Below are positions 11,924-25,261 of a stretch of DNA of 64,000 bases, in pieces. Each line of letters begins with the position of its first letter. Position 1 is the stretch's first letter. Made by a program: the position numbers and the translations under genes. The notes under the pieces were generated by a model that had not been told where the DNA came from, searched no databases, and was given only the letters and a program-made list of their open reading frames with translations. The stretch comes from Mariannaea sp. PMI_226 (lineage: Eukaryota > Ascomycota > Sordariomycetes > Hypocreales > Nectriaceae), in contig JANFOG010000011.1 in assembly GCA_024336345.1 (NCBI GenBank), positions 558,001 to 622,000 of the forward strand. Direction: 5' to 3'.

Positions 11924-12858
11924 TGTGGGTATGGAATTTGAGAGAGCTGAGTTGATCGGGCTGTAGTGGGTGGTCTTTAAATCTGAGCAGAGAGGCGTTG
12001 GCGGTTTCCAAAGCTTGGAGGTAAGTGGTAAGTGGGGGTGGAGGGGCTGGCTGTTGGATGGAGGGGCAAAACGGCTGGAGCTGTGATGATACAGGGTAAG
12101 GTAAGTAGCAGGGGCTGCTTGGAGCTTTGGATGGATGAACAAGCTTTTTTTTGCAATACAGCAGTAGCAGTAGCAACATCTTATGAAGATTTTATTCTGG
12201 GCTCGAACAATGAACTTTTATTATCTTTGGCCTCGCAGCCGCGCTGCAGTTGGATCTTGTGATAATCTATCCGTTCCATAGAAATTGGTATACTACTATC
12301 TCTGTCTACTATGCACGTAAGCTCGCCAAAGTTCAAGTTAAAAAAAAAACAGCTATATGCCGCTAGGAACAACCTAGATTGTCTAGTATATTTCTAGAAT
12401 GTTAAACTGCCTAATCAGACGCTCACACTCTCATAGGGAACCCATTCCATCGTTGAGATTTGTCGCCTGCATCAGAATTTTGCAATGCCTTTGAAAACGC
12501 CACATTTATACATTGGTGCACTAGCCACACATCCCGCATCACCTGTCCCGTCGCAAACCGTCCTCGGTTGATTCGCCAATTGAATTGGCACTCACCTCAT
12601 GAATTTTATGCAGGGGCTTCATAATGAGAACTCTTTGTTCACCGTGACTCACTCACCACCTCATTGACATACTCTGTCCTCCTCAAAATCATTCCATTTC
12701 GAATTCGATCTGGATATTCTGTTTCTGTCAGTTTTTTTTTTATTACACACATTTCTTCCCTCTTTCTATTTACTTACGGGTACAACAGGAAACTGACAAC
12801 AAAGAAGAGTTGATTTGGCGGCTTACTTGCGTTGCCCCTCACTCACACGAGCTCATAC
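11924..12858. other. Divergent promoter region, HYPK-like / DAHP synthase
   Basis: A 935-bp divergent region without a gene. It contains the TGACTCA site listed separately and pyrimidine-rich tracts just before the DAHP synthase start (about 12730-12775). Confidence 0.6.
12645..12651 (+). promoter_or_regulatory. Gcn4/CpcA-type site TGACTCA
   Basis: A perfect TGACTCA lies 208 bp upstream of the DAHP synthase ATG. This is the core element bound by Gcn4/CpcA/Cpc-1 in fungal general (cross-pathway) amino-acid control, which typically activates shikimate-pathway genes. The location makes functional use plausible; binding is inferred. Confidence 0.6.
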
Positions 12859-14277
12859 ATGGCTTCTTCAACTCCACAACCCGAGCGCTGGGAACCAAAC
12901 ACCTGGCGCTCAAAGCCCATCAAACAATCCCCCCCATATGCGGAGCCCGAGAAACTCACAGCCGCCGTTGATGAGCTGACTCGTCTCCCGCCTCTGGTCC
13001 ACCCCAATGAGATCATCGCCCTCAAGGCCCATCTACGAGATGTCGCCCAGGGAAATGCTTTCCTCCTCCAGGGCGGCGACTGCGCTGAGCTGTTCGACTA
13101 CTGCCAGCAGGGTCCCATCGAGTCCAAGATCAAACTGCTCCTGCAGATGAGTGTCGTCCTCATTTGGGGATTAAACAAGCGTGTTGTCCGCATTGGTCGC
13201 ATGGCTGGCCAGTATGCTAAGCCTAGATCGAGCCCGACCGAGATGGTCAATGGCCAAGAGCTTCCCAGTTTCAGAGGAGATATTCTGAACGGCTACCGTG
13301 TAGAGGATCGTGAGATTGATCCAAACCGTCTGGTAAAGGCCTACCACTACTCTGCCGCCACACTCAACTACATCCGCTCCTCCATCGCTTCTGGCATCGC
13401 GGACCTGCACCGGCCCCTCGACTGGGGTCTTGGCCACGTTCGCGATCCTGCTCTCAAGGCCAAATATTCTGCAATTGCCTCGAGCATCCAGCAGACCTTG
13501 CGCTTCCTCCAAACCATCAATGCCCGTCCTGAAGAGCTCCAGACTGTCGAGCTGTTCACCAGCCACGAGGGTCTTCTCCTCGAGTACGAGCAAGCCCTGA
13601 CCCGGCTGCTTGAGAAGCCCGCTGCTGAAGGGCGTTACAGCCCTGCTCCCGCAAACGGGGATCACAAGGAGTACTATGACACCTCGGCGCACTTCCTCTG
13701 GATCGGTGACCGAACTCGACAGCTGGATCATGCCCACGTCGAGTTCTTCCGTGGCATCGCCAACCCCATTGGCATCAAGGTCGGTCCCACAACGCCCACG
13801 GAGGATCTCCTTGCCCTCCTGCGCACGCTGAACCCGTCATGCGAGCCTGGAAAGATCACTCTCATCACTCGCTACGGCGCTCCCAAGGTGCGCCAACTTC
13901 TCGCCAAGCACATTCGCGCCGTTGAGGACTCAGAGTATCGCCGCTGCGTCGTCTGGCAATGTGACCCCATGCACGGCAACACTCTGTCAACGCCCTCAGG
14001 CATCAAGACCCGACGCTTCGGCGACATCTACAAGGAGCTGCAGGAGACCCTGGCGATCCACAAGGAGGAGGGAAGCTACCTTGGTGGCGTGCATCTCGAG
14101 CTCACTGGAGATGCGGTGACGGAGTGCTTGGGCGGTAGTGAGGGACTGGACGAGGATGACCTGTCAACGAATTACACTAGTTTCTGTGATCCCCGACTGA
14201 ACGAGAAGCAGGCCCTCGAGCTTGCCTTCCTGGTCGCTGACCACTTTTCCCAGGAGCAGAAGACGTTGAAAGCGTAA
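12859..14277 (+). CDS. Class II (plant-type) DAHP synthase
   Basis: 3-Deoxy-D-arabino-heptulosonate-7-phosphate synthase joins phosphoenolpyruvate and erythrose-4-phosphate, the first step of the shikimate pathway. Single exon, 472 aa, the usual length of class II enzymes. Family motifs in order: LLQGGDCAELFDYC (about 70-82, metal-binding Cys), RIGRMAGQYAKPRSSP, SHEGLLLEYE, WIGDRTRQLDHAHVEFFRG, GIKVGPT, WQCDPMHGNT (metal-binding His), GGVHLELTGDAVTECLGG, and SFCDPRLNEKQALELAF. The ATG at 12859 gives MASSTPQPERWEPNTWRSKP, the typical N-terminus with its W..WR motif. Filamentous fungi often carry this type besides the Aro3/Aro4 class I enzymes. No secondary-metabolite genes surround it, so a primary role is likely. 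The TGACTCA upstream fits amino-acid control. Confidence 0.95.
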   Translation: MASSTPQPERWEPNTWRSKPIKQSPPYAEPEKLTAAVDELTRLPPLVHPNEIIALKAHLRDVAQGNAFLLQGGDCAELFDYCQQGPIESKIKLLLQMSVVLIWGLNKRVVRIGRMAGQYAKPRSSPTEMVNGQELPSFRGDILNGYRVEDREIDPNRLVKAYHYSAATLNYIRSSIASGIADLHRPLDWGLGHVRDPALKAKYSAIASSIQQTLRFLQTINARPEELQTVELFTSHEGLLLEYEQALTRLLEKPAAEGRYSPAPANGDHKEYYDTSAHFLWIGDRTRQLDHAHVEFFRGIANPIGIKVGPTTPTEDLLALLRTLNPSCEPGKITLITRYGAPKVRQLLAKHIRAVEDSEYRRCVVWQCDPMHGNTLSTPSGIKTRRFGDIYKELQETLAIHKEEGSYLGGVHLELTGDAVTECLGGSEGLDEDDLSTNYTSFCDPRLNEKQALELAFLVADHFSQEQKTLKA

Positions 14278-14680
14278 TGAAATTGGTGGCGTTGTGATTG
14301 TGCTGAGGGCCACAAGCTTTTGATTGTCGCATCAAACATGATGCTTTATAAAATGGAGATTGGAATGGGATTAATGAAACGAAATAAAAAAGTAACAAGA
14401 ATCTAGGAAAGAAGAATTGATCGTCGTGATGGCCAAAATCGTATCAACGAGTGTCTTGCGAGCTAAATAGATTTATATATCAGCTTGACCATTGGCACTG
14501 GCCTTTCTATTACTCGATCAAGCTCGTCATGGGCATGTTGCAGCAAGTTATAAATTCGATCTATCATTCCAAGGGACGAACTCTTGTCCCAGCACCAGTT
14601 TGCGTACGTCAGTTTCATGTTTGGTGATACCACCCAAAAAAAAATCACATCTTGCTCGATACTCCCTCTAACTTGCACCT
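14278..14680. other. Convergent 3' region
   Basis: Shared downstream region of DAHP synthase (+) and the epimerase (-). No gene or clear structure seen. Confidence 0.6.
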
Positions 14681-17757
<3,077 letters not shown>

Positions 17758-17868
17758 ATGCCAGAATACTGGCATATTTCGTTCCCAGGTTGCTCACTGC
17801 ATGAGGTTGTTTTCCGCGGCGGTCGTCGCCGCCGAGGCCGACGTCCCTTTCGGGGGAACTGCCATAGA
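17758..17868 (+). other. Short Arg-rich open frame, possible exon
   Basis: An ATG at 17758, just after a plausible 3' splice site (TGTCTAG), opens MPEYWHISFPGCSLHEVVFR followed by GGRRRRGRRPFRGNCHR, ending at a GTAAGA donor-like site at 17869. The GC-rich run is unlike the AT-rich surroundings. It could be a leading exon of a lost gene, and the phase would fit the SWIB fragment downstream through an acceptor at 18324, but this join is speculative. Confidence 0.15.
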
Positions 17869-18189
17869 GTAAGATATATTTAATTTATATTGCTTTGTAG
17901 TACTATAGACTAAATCTTCTCTACTTTCGCTCAGCTAGACTTTCTATTTGCACTAGCCTTTGCTTTGTATTTCACTCCGGATTGCTTGATATCTTCCCCT
18001 GACTTCCTTCTTCTTTTTTTCCATCTTCTGTTGCTATTCACTTCTGCTGTAATATCTATTCATTTTCGCTTTGTAGACTTACTCGTCTACTTTATATTCT
18101 TACCTCGTGTTCACTTTATACTTTCCTTCTTACATTACTTAATAGTGCGGAGTACAGGGCCATCGTGCCCGAGAATGTCCGGCTCCGGG

Positions 18190-18330
18190 CCCCTCCCCCC
18201 CCCAACAGGCTTTGCCGGCTCCCCCTGCCGCACCACCTGCTCCACCTCCCGCTCCCGCAACTGATCCTCCTCCCGCCGCCGCCGCCGCCGAACCCTCCCC
18301 GCCTGCTGGCCCGCCGGAGCCGAGGCCGGC
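18190..18330 (+). other. GC-rich Pro/Ala-coding island
   Basis: A sharp GC-rich island in AT-rich surroundings. It includes a C run (about 18194-18203) and, in one frame from 18212, a stretch of Pro and Ala (MPAPPAAPPAPPPAPATD..) ending at a TGA at 18408. It may be low-complexity coding sequence linked to the SWIB fragment, but the frames do not join without a frameshift or splice. Confidence 0.35.
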
Positions 18331-18831
18331 TCCAAGTGGAACGGAGACGAAAACATCAACATCACTATCAATCCCTTCCGACAGGAGCGTTCTGAGACGT
18401 ATCTGTTGAGTCCGGAACTTGCTGAAGTTGTTGATATGACACAAGCTACGCAGCAAGAAGCTGTTATGGGTCCATGGGAACACAACAAGGTCATGGGATT
18501 GCAGGAAGACGATAAGAGCGGGTTCTTTTATTTACCGTTAAATATTCCCTCCAAATACACATGTTTTACGCAATATTGCCTTACTCAGTTCATTTCGTTA
18601 TCTCATTCGCCTGAACTTGTAGAACACACTTCAACGTACAGCCATGTCATCGAATACATTGGGCCACTAGATTTTCCCACTGCACATCGAAGACTAACTA
18701 AATCTGGTGGTAAACAAAGGAAAAAAAAAAAGAGCTTGTCTCCTGGGACCCGGTCTCTCATGCTGCCGCCGCTATCAAATACACAGTTGGACGAGGAGCT
18801 CGCCGAGGTGGCGGCTGAGTCCAAGGAATAG
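18265..18831 (+). pseudogene. snf12-like: Decayed fragment of SWI/SNF subunit Snf12 (SWIB region)
   Basis: This open frame contains SKWNGDENINITINPF, then ETYLLSPELAEVVDMTQATQ and VMGPWEHNKVMGLQEDD (about 18331-18516). That matches the part of fungal Snf12/Rsc6/SMARCD proteins running into the SWIB domain: the NGDEN.NITIN strand, the LSPELAEVVDM helix, and W-E-x-x-K-x-MGLQEDD. A full protein has roughly 450-500 aa, yet here homology begins abruptly, a TGA (18262-18264) closes the frame upstream, and after QEDD the text no longer resembles the family (expected EKRNFRCD). The usual Tyr-Ile before Lys is His-Asn. I read it as a truncated, diverged duplicate rather than a working subunit. The tail overlaps the hypothetical gene on the other strand. 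Confidence 0.6.
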
Positions 18832-19741
18832 GGGCACGAGCTGGAGCAGCAAGTCTAATCGGTGCAGGGCAGACGATTGGGACAGAGGCTCTAAAGGGAC
18901 ATGAGACAATAAATGGGATCCGGTGAAATCTCTTCGGCACAGATATTCGTCGAGAAATGAGCCTGATTCTCGGGATAGCGTGGGGCTTTGAGGTGCCAGA
19001 TGTGCGAGAGGTCCGAGACCTGACGGTAAAGGGCAGTTTTGGAGAGGCCTCTCTCGCTTCAGTTTCTTTAGGAACCTCGATGAATGACGGTACCTGGTGT
19101 TGATTTGTAACAGGTTCAGCACTCAGAGTTTCTTGAATAGAAGACAATTCAATAAGTGCTCTGGTGAAGGGTTCGCGTACAGGCAAATCCTGAATAACCG
19201 GGTTTTTGAGGGGACTCTCTTCAGCATCAGGTTTCTCGACAACATCCTCTTCGGTAGCTGACTGCTCCAAAACAGTAGCTCCGATTGGATCCTTTTGAGA
19301 TAGACTTCGTAGCTGAAGTGTCGACGTTTCTTCTTTAGTCTCTCTTGGTGTCGTGCTGCAGTTGGATACATGATCAAGTTCTTTGGGTTTTTCTTCAACC
19401 CGGTCGATTTCTTCGGGATCGAGCTCGACAGAGGAGACTGACTCAGATCTCCTCTGTCGCACGATGCCCAATTGCTCTTCGGATCCAAGGAGAAAACTAC
19501 TGGGTCTAATCTCGAAAGAAGAGCTCGCTGAAATGATGGAACCTGTTGCAGTTGACGAAGCACTATCGTAGTCTCTGGAGTCCCTTGACCCGCTGGACCA
19601 TGCCATTGTCGGTGTCTGCGATTTTGACGCTTTTGAGCGGAGGCGGCCAAGAGTTCTTAGGCTCCTGGCCACCTTCTTGAATCTGTTTGGCTCCTGAATG
19701 GTGGGCGATTGTGTGGCAGTCCGTATGGCACGAGTGCACAC
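18758..19741 (-). CDS. Ser/Glu-rich hypothetical protein
   Basis: Unrecognised single-exon frame of 327 aa. The N-terminus is basic (NRFKKVARSLRTLGRLRSKA), followed by Ser-rich sequence (YDSASSTATGSIISASSS), then an acidic Glu-rich middle with several PVREP/PVIQD-like segments, and an Arg/Pro-rich C-terminus. It has no membrane segment, signal peptide or known domain and is probably largely disordered. The length and residue bias favour a real gene, but the C-terminal 80 residues look less coding-like and could hide an intron or a wrong frame. Its 3' end overlaps the SWIB fragment on the opposite strand (18758-18831). Confidence 0.5.
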   Translation of the reverse strand: MCTRAIRTATQSPTIQEPNRFKKVARSLRTLGRLRSKASKSQTPTMAWSSGSRDSRDYDSASSTATGSIISASSSFEIRPSSFLLGSEEQLGIVRQRRSESVSSVELDPEEIDRVEEKPKELDHVSNCSTTPRETKEETSTLQLRSLSQKDPIGATVLEQSATEEDVVEKPDAEESPLKNPVIQDLPVREPFTRALIELSSIQETLSAEPVTNQHQVPSFIEVPKETEAREASPKLPFTVRSRTSRTSGTSKPHAIPRIRLISRRISVPKRFHRIPFIVSCPFRASVPIVCPAPIRLAAPARAPIPWTQPPPRRAPRPTVYLIAAAA

Positions 19742-21192
19742 CGGACCTGGATTCTCTTTCTAGGAACAAGGGGGGAGATGGAGCTTGCTGCTCTGATTTG
19801 ATATGGTATGCGAATGAACGGAGTGGTGATGTTAAAGTTAGAGATCAGATCAAATAAATAAAATGAGGGGGAAGAGGGAAATAAAATATACAAGGCTCAA
19901 ATAATAAGGGGTATGTATGTGTATACGAGTGGGCAATACGTTGGAGAGCTGAATGCAGGCAGGCAGCACTAATCGACAGTTCGGATAGGCGGAAAGAGAA
20001 TAGATTGGACGTAGTGTGGAATCCTGATAGGAGTAACTGGTACCTATCCGTATTCTATTTATGAAAGCTGCCATCTCCTTATAACGCACGTCACGAATCT
20101 TAGATCTCATTGGCTGCGGGCAAATACATTCGGGGAGCAAATCTGGGGATATCCATGTTCGATGCGAGCGCCACAACGCGGCAGCAACACAATGTGTGAG
20201 ACCAAGTTGCAGAAATAGTGATTTTTATCGTTGGTAAGTTGATTCTGAGGTGAGAAAGAAAAAAGGATTCAGGAGTGCGAGCATGAAGAGCCTAGTAGTA
20301 AATGCATTGACGCTGATATAGTCTCAGTGTTTCATGTAGGCAGCACTTTCAGATACTTCTTTGTGGTACTCTACAAGACTTGAAGGACACATTTTTCAAT
20401 GCTCCAAGTTTATGTCGAGAATTCTTGTAATACAGGTTATTGGGTGGCAGCCCGGTTAGGTTCCGGACTTCAGATTGGAGAAGGCTGGGATATGTACGCC
20501 GGAGCCGGCCGGAGATCGGGTCTGGGGATTCGTGTCAACGTCTTTTATATGTACTCAGTAAATTGACTTCTCGTGGCGATTGGTAGATGTTCGATGGAGA
20601 AAGAATTGGAGTTGCATTGGATAATAGCCGAAAAACTGTGTTTATTGTGTTGGCCGGACACTCGAGTTGACGTGCATATGCAGCAAGATGAAACTGACCT
20701 GTCATCCTGTTGACTAGTGAACATTCAACTGAGCCGATGAGAATTGGTTAGATCATAGAATATGAATAAACAAAAATGTAGGATTGTTTTGATCCAGAAT
20801 CAGGTTGAATCAAGGTTGTCCCCTGCTGACACTTTGCAGATTTAATTCCTCTTATGCAGTGCAATCTCCGAGCAACAGCAGGCCAACCTATCCTAGTCAT
20901 CTGACCAAAAATTGGAGAAAACTAATCTATGATGCATAAATGATTGAATGACATTGGAGGGCGAAAAAGGATTAACCTGATAGCTTGAGCCACCAGTCCT
21001 CCACAACTAACAATCACGTCCATAGTTGCCTGTTACAGGATATAGAGCAATAATGTATCATATCATGCTTTCATATTATTTAATGCAAGAGCTATTGCAG
21101 CCTCTTGGCTCTATGAACTAGTCTGACTGCTTGTAAGTCGAAGATTAGCTGGTAAGTCGAAGATAGGAACACCATCATCGTCATATTCCTCG
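19742..21192. other. Intergenic region
   Basis: About 1.45 kb between two minus-strand genes. No gene, repeat or clear motif seen. A short duplicated phrase, GCTGGTAAGTCGAAGAT-like, occurs near 21131-21167. Confidence 0.5.
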
Positions 21193-22119
21193 TCACTGGG
21201 GAACCAATAACCCCTGAGAAACCAAGCTTTGCAAAAATGCAACTACTGCTCTGATAGCTACGGGAATTATTCTCCCGTCCTTATCAAAGGAAGGGTCATA
21301 TGAAGCAACCGTCAATGAAACAGGCTTCGCCTTCTGAGAAATTGTTTCCAAGCACTCGACCAGGTCTGATTCCATCAGCCCGCCCAGCGCCGAAAATTTG
21401 TTGACTTGGCCGACAGAGATGTCCAGAGCATCGAGATCAACGTGGACCATGGTAGATGCAAGACTTCTATCTTGGAGTATTTCCCGAAGCCCTGCTGCAA
21501 AGTCGACATGCTTTGTCGTGTCTCCCCAGACGATGGGGAACCCGGCTTCGAGTACGCGGCCACGTTCTACATCGGTGACATCCCGCAAACCAATATGAAC
21601 GAAATCATTCTTCAGTTTCATTGGGCGAAAGCCAGGTATGCTAGAGAGCAGCGTCTTCCATCCATTGCCTTCGAGCATGGCGACAGGCATGGAGTCAAGA
21701 TACCCGCTCAGCAAGACGTCTGGAGTGTTGTAGTCGTCGTGCGCGTCGAACCATACACAACTCGGTGTTCCTTGGCCATTGGATAAATGTTTCGAGGCCG
21801 ATATTCCGGCAGAAACACCCACTGTAGCGGAGCAGTTGCCGGAGAAGATGATCGGGAACGAATCGGCATCAACGGCTTGAGTTACTGCTTTGGAGGTACG
21901 ACGCAGTAGCTCAAAGAGACGAGCAATCTCTCCATCAAAGTGATCAACAGGGTCCAACTCAACCTCGTGAACAGGAACACCCAGACTGCGTATGGCTTGC
22001 ATCAATCCCGCATCTATGAGGGCCGTTGGGCCGGCGCCAACAGCCTGATTTTTGGCCCCGAGATGGTAGGGAGATAAAATGACGGTGATGGATTTTGCTG
22101 ATGCCATATTTTGGGGCAA
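21193..22119 (-). CDS. Arginase/agmatinase-fold protein
   Basis: Ureohydrolase-superfamily protein, single exon, 308 aa from the ATG at 22119 (a second in-frame ATG at 22107 begins MASAKSITV). Family landmarks: the fold core (FPIIFSGNCSATVG, about 88-101), the metal site WFDAHDDYNTPD (Asp125, His127, Asp129) and HVDLDALDISVG (Asp228, Asp230), and a late SYDPSFDKDGR. In arginases the first metal ligand is the His of GGDHS; here the motif is SGNCS with Cys96 in that place. That suggests a subfamily with altered metal binding and an unknown substrate, not a classical arginase. It is a minus-strand neighbour of the choline-transporter-like gene, 745 bp away. Confidence 0.85.
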   Translation of the reverse strand: MPQNMASAKSITVILSPYHLGAKNQAVGAGPTALIDAGLMQAIRSLGVPVHEVELDPVDHFDGEIARLFELLRRTSKAVTQAVDADSFPIIFSGNCSATVGVSAGISASKHLSNGQGTPSCVWFDAHDDYNTPDVLLSGYLDSMPVAMLEGNGWKTLLSSIPGFRPMKLKNDFVHIGLRDVTDVERGRVLEAGFPIVWGDTTKHVDFAAGLREILQDRSLASTMVHVDLDALDISVGQVNKFSALGGLMESDLVECLETISQKAKPVSLTVASYDPSFDKDGRIIPVAIRAVVAFLQSLVSQGLLVPQ

Positions 22120-22864
22120 TTTAGTGAATGTATATTGAGTTATTTTCTATGTAGGCGAGAGTTGTTGAAGGATTACTTGAGTTGGGCAACGAGGTAGCTG
22201 TGACGGTGGTTTTTCTCATGGGCTGAAGGAATGGGAGTGCGACCGAAGATAGAAAGATCAATGCACCCCTCTGAGACATTGGACATCATTTATGTTTTCA
22301 AAAATACCAAAGAAATGGCCAACCTATTGACAAAAGACGTCCCTGCTGGCGGAGTAGTTAGTCACGTATGCAGAGGGCACACTTGAGCTATGCCTCCAAA
22401 GTCGAGCAATTCTGCACCCCTCATTTCGATCTATTCCCCTAAAGTTTAGCAATGCGAGCCTGCGTCCTTACTATGACGCGAGTGATCCGAGATAAACGAA
22501 TCGGTTCTGCCATTCATGAAGTGGAGATGCGTGTCATTTATTCAGGCGCGCCCTTCACATCACTCCAGATTCTCACTCAAGTGAGTCACCATTTTTACAA
22601 TCACTGGGCCGAAAACCGCTTTGCATGTTTTGTATTGACCCCAGAATTGCGGAATGACTTGCCCGCAATTGAGCTCTGATACATCCAGACCAGTATTTGG
22701 CGACTGGATACAACAGTACCGCTTGTGTCAACCTTCTTCGCTTCTCGCTGCTCTCCAAGCCCAATAATCTATCCTATCCTTGCACGCTATTTCAAGAAAA
22801 CAAAAAAAGAAAACCCGCCATCATGAGCACCAAGCTGAAATGAATAACCGTACAAGTACTCCGA
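22120..22864. other. Intergenic region
   Basis: Upstream region of the arginase-fold gene and 3' side of the choline-transporter-like gene. No gene or recognisable element seen. Confidence 0.55.
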
Positions 22865-25261
22865 TTAGGCGAGATCACGCTCGTCAACTGCTCGCCGTTC
22901 TCCAAACAGGTATGCAGCCTCGAGGCAGAAGCGCCCATGGCCTCGTTCCATTCGTCGTTCACTGCCGTAGCAGATAAGTACTGCATCCACAATGCCACTC
23001 AGGATACCTTCCATGGCGCCCATCACAGAATAACCGATGAAACTGGCCATCAGACCAACCACGTAGGCGTACGCAGAGCCCCTGATGCCGATGCCGTCTG
23101 GGAGTTGGATACGGAGCTGTTTGGCCGTGATGACCCAGCCTGCAAAACCAAGGCCAGTAGCCATGATCAGTCTAGTTGCCACCAGCAACAGTTTCGCCAG
23201 TCTGTATGGGAGTAGCCCGTTGGGCTGGCCCCGAAGCCGCAGCGCCCGAGGAGTAAGAGCAGTGGTCGGAATGGCAGGAGATACGAGTTCCATCTGATCC
23301 AGTCCTCTAGCAGACGTTGCAAGATTTTGTGAATGGATAGCTGAGTATGTAATAGTCAGTGGATTCATCAAGGCTACCACAGGTGTTGGGATCCAGAAGG
23401 AGGCCAGATTCGAAATGGTTGAACCGATTTTCCGAGGCAAGAAAATCATGGGTGCCCTGATAAGCAACGACAACAGAGTTGACTGGCATATACTGCCGAA
23501 TATAGTCGTAAGCGCATGGTTGAGCGCCGCTGACACAATCTCCTGGGAGGGTGTTGGTGGTCCTGCATTCCGATGAAAGTACCATTGTGATACAGTGGCC
23601 GCTGTCGTTCCTCGATGAACAGCGTTGATAACAGAAACGGTCCACATGTATAAAAAGATGAATGCACCGCCCAACCACCAGCTTGAGACACGAATCACAA
23701 ATCGCACCAAGGACTTGGAGAAGTAACCCCCCATGAAGACGCGTGTGAACATGGCCAGCCATGCCCATGTCCAAACCACAATCAGTGCCAAAGCACCAAA
23801 TCCTACAAGCATGAGTGCGGAGTTTTGCGCGAGAATCTTGCTTGAGAATTGGAGGATCTCAATCGCTTGCTGAATTGCTCGACGTCCTCTCACAACCAAC
23901 CAGACCCAAACAACACACGCGGCGGCAGGAACAATAGCAACCCAGCGCATGACGGCATCTTGTGTGCTTGTTCCATGTGTCCGCCCCTTGAAAGAAGAAA
24001 TAAAAGTGTACAGAGAGAATGAAAACATAATGACTGGTACAGCGATCAGGATGATGCTGACGAGGGGCCGGACGAATGATCTGAGGGCGGCCAGCCACAC
24101 GAAGGAGACCATGACCGCGACCAGAGTGTCCACTGCGAGCATATGAAAAGACTTTTGTAATGCCGTGTAAATTGTGTCACCAACAGGACTCTTTCTCGGC
24201 GATGTATGGAGCCAAACCAAGAAAAATGTCGACAACATGCCAGCGAGGCAAATCAGGAAGATCCAGGCGAAGAAAGGGTCGTGCCGGAATATTTCGCCCT
24301 CCACGAAATGGATAGTTGTCTGTACTTGATCTTCATCCTCGAATGCTTCATCCCCTCCCGCGTTGCTCATATCCGTCTCTCCCGTAGACTCTCTTCTTGC
24401 GATGAACGGCGCTCTCTCTGAATCCCGTGAGTCACCTCGTTTGAACCTCTGGAAGGCCGGAGGGCTGGTATCGGTTGGAGTGTCACCAAGAAGTGATGCC
24501 GGAGGATCCTCATCGACATCTGCTTGCGATTCGAGCCCGACATCCACCATCTTGCCCTTAGCATCGATTCCACCCTCACTATCATGGTCGCCGCTTGACC
24601 GGTGACCATCTTCGTCTTCCTCCTCCTCCACCAAAGTATCTTTTGCTACGCCGGTACGATGTGCACTTCTAGTGCCGTTCCAACTGCTTCTTATGCCACG
24701 CCGTAATCCTCCATCGTGATATGGGTGATCTTCGTGGTTTGCGCTGTCTTCTAGCGAGCCACGACTGTGGACATCCGAGTCGACGCTATCGGCTAATCTG
24801 CTAGCAGCCGCGACTCGACGCGACCTTTGCAGAGCGAACAGATCAGCAGCTTCTCTTTCTCTCTCCTCCTCCTCGTCGTCCTCTTCGCGAAATTCATCCA
24901 ACGTGCTTTGGAATAGCGGGGCATCCTGGGCAGCAGATATTCGAGAGGCAAATGCTAGCTGACCAAAACGAGAGCCGCCACCCGTCTGTTGATAAGGGTT
25001 TCCTCCATATCCGCGGGATAGAAATGACCTGCTAGTAGGGTGTCCTCGTCCAGCATCTCGTTGCGTCCGTGAAGTCCGTGAGGGCCAGTCTGCTTGTCGT
25101 GAAGGAGATTCGTTGTTGTCGGTTTGGCCGCCAAAGTTGGATAGTCTCGACTGCGACTGTGCTAGGAATCTAGAAGCATCTAGGAGGGGCGGGCAACAAA
25201 TCAGTTAAGGATCGATTACACAGGGGAGAATTATCCGTTCGAACATACACTCCGAAAACAT
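22865..25261 (-). CDS. Choline-transporter-like protein (CTL/SLC44, former DUF580)
   Basis: Multispanning membrane protein of 775 aa. Exons 25249-25261 (13 nt) and 22865-25179. The tiny first exon gives MFSE, and the splice yields MFSEYASRFLAQSQSRLSNFGG, which I recall as a conserved N-terminus of fungal CTL proteins. Residues up to about 300 are a disordered, acidic and Ser-rich cytosolic tail (for example EEDDEEEEREREAADLF). About ten membrane helices follow, starting near WIFLICLAGMLSTFFLVWL. The CTL core shows SVINAVHRGTTAATVSQWYF and, near the end, GILSGIVDAVLICYGSERR. Family members are linked to choline transport, though yeast Pns1 does not clearly carry choline, so the substrate is uncertain. 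Confidence 0.9.

Noticed and set aside
11597..12142. 181-aa extended version of the HYPK-like protein
   Set aside because: The extra N-terminal part is Pro/His/Ser-rich leader-like sequence; the family start MAADEEP is at 11923.
12859..14277. DAHP synthase as part of a secondary-metabolite cluster
   Set aside because: Neighbours are HYPK-like and an epimerase; there is no backbone synthase, oxidoreductase set or cluster regulator nearby.
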